From assembly GCF_000686025.1 (NCBI RefSeq), contig NZ_JMLQ01000002.1, positions 62,001 to 126,000 of the forward strand: DNA of 64,000 nucleotides, given 5' to 3'. Below the pieces are notes generated by a model, which worked only from the letters and a program-made list of their open reading frames with translations, was not told the DNA's origin and did not search any database. Shown here in pieces: positions 59,860 through 64,000 of this stretch. Position 1 is the first letter of the stretch. Every line of letters starts with the position of its first letter. The translations under genes were made by a program, and so were the position numbers. This DNA is from Rhodococcus sp. UNC23MFCrub1.1 (GTDB lineage: Bacteria; Actinomycetota; Actinomycetes; Mycobacteriales; Mycobacteriaceae).

Positions 59860-60489
59860 TCAGCTCGTCGGGCGCAGCATTCCGGTGAGGAACAGTTGCG
59901 TAGCAGCATCGACGATCTCGTCGGGGGTCGCACCGATGTGGTCCTGCAACCGGGCGGAGACGAGTTCGGAGCAGGCGCCGATGAACATCAGCGCCATGAG
60001 CCGGTCCTGCGGCGGCGGGAGTGCGCGGTCGGCCCAGAGTTCGTGCGAGCGTTCGACGACCACGTCCGCGACGGCGTCGATGGTCGCCTGACGTCGAGCT
60101 CGCAGGGTCGGTGACGCCATCGACTCGACGAACGCGATCCGGCCCTTGCGGGGGTCGGAGAGCATGATCGACACCACGGCGCTCAGAGCGGCCCGCACGC
60201 GGTCGGCGACGTCTCCGTCCGTGGACGAGACGGCATGGATCGCAGCGCTTCTCACCTCGTCGGCAACGCTGTCGAGCACGGCGAGCAGCAGGTCCGACTT
60301 GGTGCGGAAGCTCTCGTAGAAATACCGCTCGGTGAGCCCGGCTGCGGCGCAGACCGCGGTCATCGTCGTCTTGTCGGTGCCCACCGAGGACATGAGGTCC
60401 AGGCCCGCCTCGATCAGTGCGGCCCGGCGGCGGACGGCGCGGTCCGCCGCGTCCACTCCGCCGTAGGTCCTGCTCGCGGGTTCCGCCAT
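59860..60489 (-). CDS. TetR-family transcriptional regulator
   Basis: A 209-residue repressor. Helix-turn-helix at about residues 38-60 (TTMTAVCAAAGLTERYFYES) and a variable ligand domain after it. ATG 60489 is chosen; an upstream in-frame start would add 16 residues into the intergenic region. A perfect operator-like palindrome lies at 60541-60564 between it and the divergent P450, so it probably represses both. Its stop is 2 bases from the convergent SQR-like gene. Confidence 0.9.
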   Translation of the reverse strand: MAEPASRTYGGVDAADRAVRRRAALIEAGLDLMSSVGTDKTTMTAVCAAAGLTERYFYESFRTKSDLLLAVLDSVADEVRSAAIHAVSSTDGDVADRVRAALSAVVSIMLSDPRKGRIAFVESMASPTLRARRQATIDAVADVVVERSHELWADRALPPPQDRLMALMFIGACSELVSARLQDHIGATPDEIVDAATQLFLTGMLRPTS

Positions 60490-60540
60490 GCCGTCAGTCT
60501 CGCAGGTCTTGACGAGTGCCTCTCCTGTGACGCACACTAC

Positions 60541-60564
60541 ATCTGACAGGATGCCCTGTCAGAT
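60541..60564. promoter_or_regulatory. Operator-like palindrome between TetR and P450
   Basis: ATCTGACAGG (60541-60550), ATGC, CCTGTCAGAT (60555-60564): a perfect 10-base inverted repeat with a 4-base centre. It lies 52 bases from the TetR start and 15 bases from the P450 start, so binding would block both genes. Confidence 0.75.
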
Positions 60565-60578
60565 ACTCAGGAGGCCCC

Positions 60579-61922
60579 ATGGCTCACGCGCTCGCCGCCC
60601 CACCGCTCGGCTCCGATCTCCGTCCCGTCATGGGCAGCGCGGGCATCCCCTACGTCGGCCGTTCGATGCAGTACATCCGGGACCCCCTCGCCCTGTGGCG
60701 GCAGCAGGAGCGGCGCTACGGGCAGGTCTCGTGGCACACGATGGCGGGCCGGCGCGTGGTGCTGGTGCTCGGCGCCGACGGGTGCGAGGAGATCCTGACC
60801 AACCGGGACAAGGCGTTCAGCAACGCACTCGGCTGGCGGCCGCTCATCGGGCCGTTCTTCGACAACGGGCTCATGCTCATGGACCTCGGCGAGCACCGCC
60901 ACCACCGGCGGCTGCTGCAGCAGGCGTTCACCAAGGACCGTCTCGCGTCCTACGCCGCGGCGATGGAACCGCTGATCGCCCGCACCGTGCAGGAGTGGGA
61001 CTCGTCGGAGCACTTCCAGATCTATCCCGCCGTGAAGTCGTTGACGCTCGGCCTCGCGACCGAGGTGTTCATGGGCGGGGTGCGCGACGGTGACACCCGG
61101 CTGGACGCCGTCAACAAGGCCTTCGTCGACTGTGTTCAGGCGGCGACGTCCATCGTCCGGCTCGACGTGCCCGGTGGTCGGTGGCGCCGGGGTCTGAAGG
61201 GTCGACGCTTCCTCGAAGACTTCCTGCGGGACTATCTTCCGGATCGGCGGCGCGGCGACGGCCGAGATCTGTTCTCGGTGCTCGCCCACCTCGAGGACGA
61301 CGACGGCGAGCGCTTCTCCGACGACGCGATCATCGACCACATGATCTTCCTGCTGATGGCAGCGCACGACACGTCGACCATCACCATCTCCACGATGGTC
61401 GATCAGCTCGGCCGACACCCGCAGTGGCAGGAGGAATGTCGCCGGCAGTCGCTGGCTGCGGGCCCCGATGTCTCCGCACCCGAGGCGCGGGCGGGTCTGA
61501 CGGCACTCGACGCGGTGATGAAGGAATCGCTGCGCATGCTCGCTCCGCTGCCCACCATGGCGCGATGGACGGTGCGGGACACGGTGATCCGCGGCCATCA
61601 CGTGCCTGCCGACGTGATGGTGGTGGCCACGCCGCACTACACGCATCACGATCCCACCTACTGGTCGGATCCCGAGGTCTTCGACCCCACCCGCTTCGAC
61701 GGTCGCGCGCTGCCGCACAAGTTCGCGTGGCAACCGTTCGGCGGCGGGGTCCACACGTGCCTGGGTCAGTTCTTCTCGGCCATCGAGATCACGATGGTGC
61801 TGCACCACCTCTTGCGCCACCACACGTGGTCGGTGCCGGCCGATCGTGCGACACCGATCGACTTCACCTCCCTGCCGTATCCCAAGGACGGGCAGCCCGT
61901 GCGGCTGCAGCGCCGCAGCTGA
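60579..61922 (+). CDS. Cytochrome P450
   Basis: A 447-residue soluble P450. I-helix oxygen-activation motif AAHDTST, the ExxR pair in MKESLRML, and the haem-binding loop FGGGVHTCLGQ with the Cys ligand near residue 394. CAGGAGG precedes ATG 60579 by 4 bases. Substrate unknown; the divergent TetR and the operator point to inducible oxidation of a small molecule or lipid. No ferredoxin gene is adjacent. The last 59 bases overlap the convergent DUF1707 gene. Confidence 0.93.
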   Translation: MAHALAAPPLGSDLRPVMGSAGIPYVGRSMQYIRDPLALWRQQERRYGQVSWHTMAGRRVVLVLGADGCEEILTNRDKAFSNALGWRPLIGPFFDNGLMLMDLGEHRHHRRLLQQAFTKDRLASYAAAMEPLIARTVQEWDSSEHFQIYPAVKSLTLGLATEVFMGGVRDGDTRLDAVNKAFVDCVQAATSIVRLDVPGGRWRRGLKGRRFLEDFLRDYLPDRRRGDGRDLFSVLAHLEDDDGERFSDDAIIDHMIFLLMAAHDTSTITISTMVDQLGRHPQWQEECRRQSLAAGPDVSAPEARAGLTALDAVMKESLRMLAPLPTMARWTVRDTVIRGHHVPADVMVVATPHYTHHDPTYWSDPEVFDPTRFDGRALPHKFAWQPFGGGVHTCLGQFFSAIEITMVLHHLLRHHTWSVPADRATPIDFTSLPYPKDGQPVRLQRRS

Positions 61923-62292
61923 CGGTGCCGAGGCCCTGTGTCGACGCGGCGATGCTGTGTACGAGCAGCACCATGCCCCACGGCCCGGCCACCCAGACGG
62001 GCCAGGGGTACAGCATCGATCGCGAGGCGACGCAGGTGATCACGTAGATCGCGCTGCACAGCGCGACCGCCGACGCCCACCGCAGCCACGCGGCCGCGGG
62101 CACGGTCGTCGGATGTCCGGGTGTGGACGGCGCTGGATGCAGATCGGCGGTGACGGCGGCCAGGTCTGCATCGGAGCGGGCCGAGACCACGGCCGCGGAG
62201 CGGGTGTCGAACTCGTCCAGGGTCAGGCGCCCGTCTCCCACCGCGGCGGTGAGGAGTGCGAGTGCCTGCTCGTGTGTCTGCGGTGCGGTCAT
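61864..62292 (-). CDS. DUF1707 (SHOCT-like) membrane protein
   Basis: A 142-residue protein. The N-terminal 50 residues match DUF1707: QALALLTAAVGDGRLTLDEF followed by a short helical stretch with RSDADLAAVTADL. Two membrane helices follow (about 72-90 and 95-115). The C-terminal 20 residues are encoded opposite the P450 3' end. It diverges from PadR, 130 bases apart, and shares that control region. Confidence 0.75.
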   Translation of the reverse strand: MTAPQTHEQALALLTAAVGDGRLTLDEFDTRSAAVVSARSDADLAAVTADLHPAPSTPGHPTTVPAAAWLRWASAVALCSAIYVITCVASRSMLYPWPVWVAGPWGMVLLVHSIAASTQGLGTVSCGAAAARAARPWDTAGR

Positions 62293-62310
62293 CGAACGCT
62301 CGATTCGTCG

Positions 62311-62340
62311 GGGTGGTCGAGATCGGGGTGGTCGAGATCG
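62311..62340. repeat. 15-base perfect tandem duplication
   Basis: GGGTGGTCGAGATCG occurs twice without a gap (62311-62325, 62326-62340), followed by a partial third unit. It lies between the DUF1707 start and the PadR operator-like sites. Confidence 0.85.
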
Positions 62341-62350
62341 GGGGTCGACA

Positions 62351-62397
62351 GTCCACTGTGGAATGTCCGATCTCAGACTGCACCGTCCACTGTGGAC
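62351..62397. promoter_or_regulatory. Paired operator-like palindromes upstream of PadR
   Basis: GTCCACTGTGGA at 62351-62362 and GTCCACTGTGGAC at 62385-62397 are near-identical palindromes whose starts are 34 bases apart, about three helical turns. Wider symmetry (GACAGTCCAC with GTGGAATGTC) extends the first site. Placement upstream of padR and the divergent DUF1707 gene suggests autoregulation. Confidence 0.65.
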
Positions 62398-62422
62398 TGT
62401 CAAGGTGTGGGACGATGACGCC

Positions 62423-62941
62423 ATGGCCGACACTCGTGGCACCACCGTCAACGCGACGGCGGCCTCTCTGCTGGGATTCCTGCACAACGGGCCCATGTCC
62501 GGATGGGACCTCGTCGCCACGGCGCAGGTCTGCATCGGCGGCTTCTGGACGGTCACGCGCTCCCAGGTCTACCGCGAACTCTCCGGCCTCGCCCGCGCCG
62601 GACTGGTGGAGGAACTCGAGACGCAGGCGCGTGATCGCAAGCCGTACCGCATCACCGACGCGGGGCGAACCGAGTTCGCCGCCTGGATCTCGGTGCTCCC
62701 CGAGCCGGAGGTCATTCGTCATCCGCTGCTGCTGATGATCTCCTTCGGCGAGCACGTGCCGGCGTCCGTGCTGAGCGAGGCAGTGGCGGCGCACCGGAGC
62801 ACGCATGAGGAGAACCTGCGCCGGTATCGCGAGCAGAAGGACGCCGCGCTCGACGATCCGTACGCCGCGGCCACCCTCGATTTCGGCATTGCCTACGAGA
62901 CGATGGTGCTGAGCTGGCTCGACGGCCTGCCCTGGCAGTAG
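62423..62941 (+). CDS. PadR-family transcriptional regulator
   Basis: A 172-residue repressor. The winged helix is at about 10-80, with LLGFLHNGPMSGWDLVATA and RSQVYRELSGLARAGLVEE, and a C-terminal helical dimerisation domain follows. ATG 62423 is used. Paired palindromes at 62351-62397 are likely its own sites. Targets beyond itself and the DUF1707 gene are unknown. Confidence 0.9.
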   Translation: MADTRGTTVNATAASLLGFLHNGPMSGWDLVATAQVCIGGFWTVTRSQVYRELSGLARAGLVEELETQARDRKPYRITDAGRTEFAAWISVLPEPEVIRHPLLLMISFGEHVPASVLSEAVAAHRSTHEENLRRYREQKDAALDDPYAAATLDFGIAYETMVLSWLDGLPWQ

Positions 62942-62957
62942 GCGACCGGCCTCCGGG

Positions 62958-63025
62958 GTTTCTGCTCTCCTCGCGCCGCCTGCGAGCGGGATCCCGCCGA
63001 ATCAGTCTGCGAGAGGAGCAGAAAC
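62958..63025. repeat. Large inverted repeat overlapping the thioesterase 3' end
   Basis: GTTTCTGCTCTCCTCGC (62958-62974) pairs with GCGAGAGGAGCAGAAAC (63009-63025) over 15 of 17 positions. Inside is the palindrome GCGGGATCCCGC. It lies between convergent padR and thioesterase genes and covers the last codons of the latter, so it can end transcription from either side. Confidence 0.75.
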
Positions 63026-63826
63026 GCCACTCGCGCCGGCGCGCGCCACCACGCACGCGATCGTGCGTACCGCGTCGTCCACCATGAACCACACCGTCAC
63101 CGCCGGTGCACCGTCCACGTCGTGCCGACGCCAGCGGAGCGTGACGTGATCCGGCGCCATGATCGGCGAGAGGTACTCGATGACCGCGCGGTGCGGTCCG
63201 CCGGTGATCTCGCCGGACTCCGCGCGGGCGAGCACCTCCTCGACGGCCTGCCAGTAGGCGGCGTTGTTCACGTGGTTGAACGCGTCGACGTCGGTGATGC
63301 GCAGCGGGAACGCGAGATCTGTCAGTGAGGACTCCGGGGCCGGATCGCGGAGCCACTGCTTCCACCTGAGTCTGGTCTCGCCCGCTGTGCGGGTGAGCAG
63401 CGCGAGCCCCTCGTCGGAGATGCGCGTCGGCATGCCCGTCGTCGACGAGATGCTGATCCAGAATCCCTCGGTGCGGATGTGCGCGCCCTTGTCGCCGGTG
63501 ATGTCGACGCGCATGTTCGACCATCGCGTCGACAGACCGGAACACCAGCGCCGCAACGTGATCCGCTCGGGCCAGACCGACGGTCGGTCGATGTCCATGA
63601 TCGTGCGGCGCACGATCCAGAACGGATCCGTCTCCCCGAGTCCGGAGGCGTCGAGGTTGTCCGACCCGATGTCCTGCAGGTACCGGGCGACGGAGTCGTA
63701 GCGCAGGCGGTTCGCGGTGTCGACGTCGCCGGCGCGGATGGGCCACGCGGTCTCGAACCCCTCGCCCGTCGGCGGCTGTGGTGCGAGTTCGTGGTTGGTG
63801 ACGGGGGAGAGGTCCATGGTGCTCAT
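63002..63826 (-). CDS. Acyl-ACP thioesterase (double hot-dog)
   Basis: A 274-residue FatA-like thioesterase with two hot-dog domains. The first has FETAWPIRAGDVDTANRLRY and RRTIMDIDRPSVWPE; the second has TDVDAFNHVNNAAYWQAVEE, whose Asp/Asn/His pattern is the family's active-site region. It should free fatty acids from acyl-ACP or acyl-CoA. ATG 63826 (MSTMDL) is used; ATG 63817 is an alternative. It starts 14 bases after the aroQ stop. Confidence 0.87.
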   Translation of the reverse strand: MSTMDLSPVTNHELAPQPPTGEGFETAWPIRAGDVDTANRLRYDSVARYLQDIGSDNLDASGLGETDPFWIVRRTIMDIDRPSVWPERITLRRWCSGLSTRWSNMRVDITGDKGAHIRTEGFWISISSTTGMPTRISDEGLALLTRTAGETRLRWKQWLRDPAPESSLTDLAFPLRITDVDAFNHVNNAAYWQAVEEVLARAESGEITGGPHRAVIEYLSPIMAPDHVTLRWRRHDVDGAPAVTVWFMVDDAVRTIACVVARAGASGVSAPLAD

Positions 63827-63840
63827 TTCCGACGTGATGG

Positions 63841-64000
63841 TCAGGACGTGCGGGCGCAGATCTCGTCGACGGCGTAGCGGTACCCGCGGACGCCGCACCC
63901 GGCGATCACCGACACGGCGATCCCCGAGACGAAGCTGTGGTGTCGGAACTCCTCGCGGGCGTGCACGTTCGAGATGTGGATCTCGACGACGGGGATCTCG
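63841..64000 (-). CDS. aroQ: Type II 3-dehydroquinate dehydratase, C-terminal part (runs off the right edge)
   Basis: The last 52 residues of a type II dehydroquinase, the third shikimate-pathway enzyme. The minus strand reads [20 protein letters not shown] then [20 protein letters not shown] and ends with a TGA at 63843-63841. The [15 protein letters not shown] stretch with its conserved Ser/Asn, Arg and His is diagnostic. The rest of the gene lies beyond the window. The thioesterase gene follows 14 bases downstream. Confidence 0.9.
   Translation of the reverse strand, partial: EIPVVEIHISNVHAREEFRHHSFVSGIAVSVIAGCGVRGYRYAVDEICARTS

Overview
The window is a GC-rich piece of a chromosome from a mycolic-acid actinobacterium, most probably Rhodococcus or a close relative. 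The support is the gene order (tRNA-Thr, tRNA-Met, rpmG, hadA, hadB, tRNA-Trp, secE, nusG, rplK, rplA, then rplJ-rplL, mkl and rpoB-rpoC), the mycolate dehydratase genes hadAB, a complete mce lipid-import operon, frequent GTG starts and one TTG start. The genus is inferred from gene content and order; no database was searched.

Region by region. 1-5070: start of yajQ (minus), tRNA-Tyr, tRNA-Thr, tRNA-Met, rpmG, hadAB without hadC, tRNA-Trp, secE-nusG and rplK-rplA, closed by a strong terminator. 5081-8324 (minus): an alpha/beta hydrolase, a CocE-type hydrolase and a small unknown protein. 8366-9852: a long palindromic repeat, a probable L10-type leader, and rplJ-rplL. 9879-12620: an ECF sigma factor/RskA-like anti-sigma pair diverging from a secreted CHRD protein and a class F-like sortase. 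12630-20883: an accessory cluster with an acyl-CoA dehydrogenase, an alpha-oxoamine synthase, a DUF2505 protein, an unusual SDR/hydrolase-like fusion and two DHA2 exporters. 21339-33066: the ATPase gene mkl (mceG) followed by yrbE-yrbE-mceABCDEF and two Mce-associated membrane proteins in one compact transcription unit.

33067-41116: rpoB leader with a promoter candidate, rpoB (TTG start), an intercistronic hairpin, rpoC and its terminator. 41265-50605: mixed metabolic genes (two VOC proteins, a Tat-exported PhoD phosphatase, a Tat-exported cholesterol-oxidase-like GMC enzyme, a luciferase-like oxidoreductase, a lipoprotein EEP hydrolase, an MFS transporter, an SDR) and a second copy of the palindromic repeat. 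50584-59858: a divergent glycosyltransferase locus. Four glycosyltransferases and sixA run leftward; a WcbI-type protein, two glycosyltransferases and an SQR-like flavoprotein run rightward. 59860-64000: TetR/P450 with a perfect operator-like palindrome, a DUF1707 membrane protein, PadR with paired operator-like sites, an acyl-ACP thioesterase and the end of aroQ.

How it fits together: the backbone is transcription, translation and cell-envelope lipid work (HadAB for mycolate elongation, Mkl/Mce for lipid import). The accessory blocks between the conserved ribosomal and polymerase genes are the places to look for new biology: the sortase module, the oxoamine-synthase cluster and the glycosyltransferase locus. 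Many neighbouring genes overlap by 1-4 bases, so operons are well defined. No CRISPR array, insertion sequence, phage gene or rRNA was seen.
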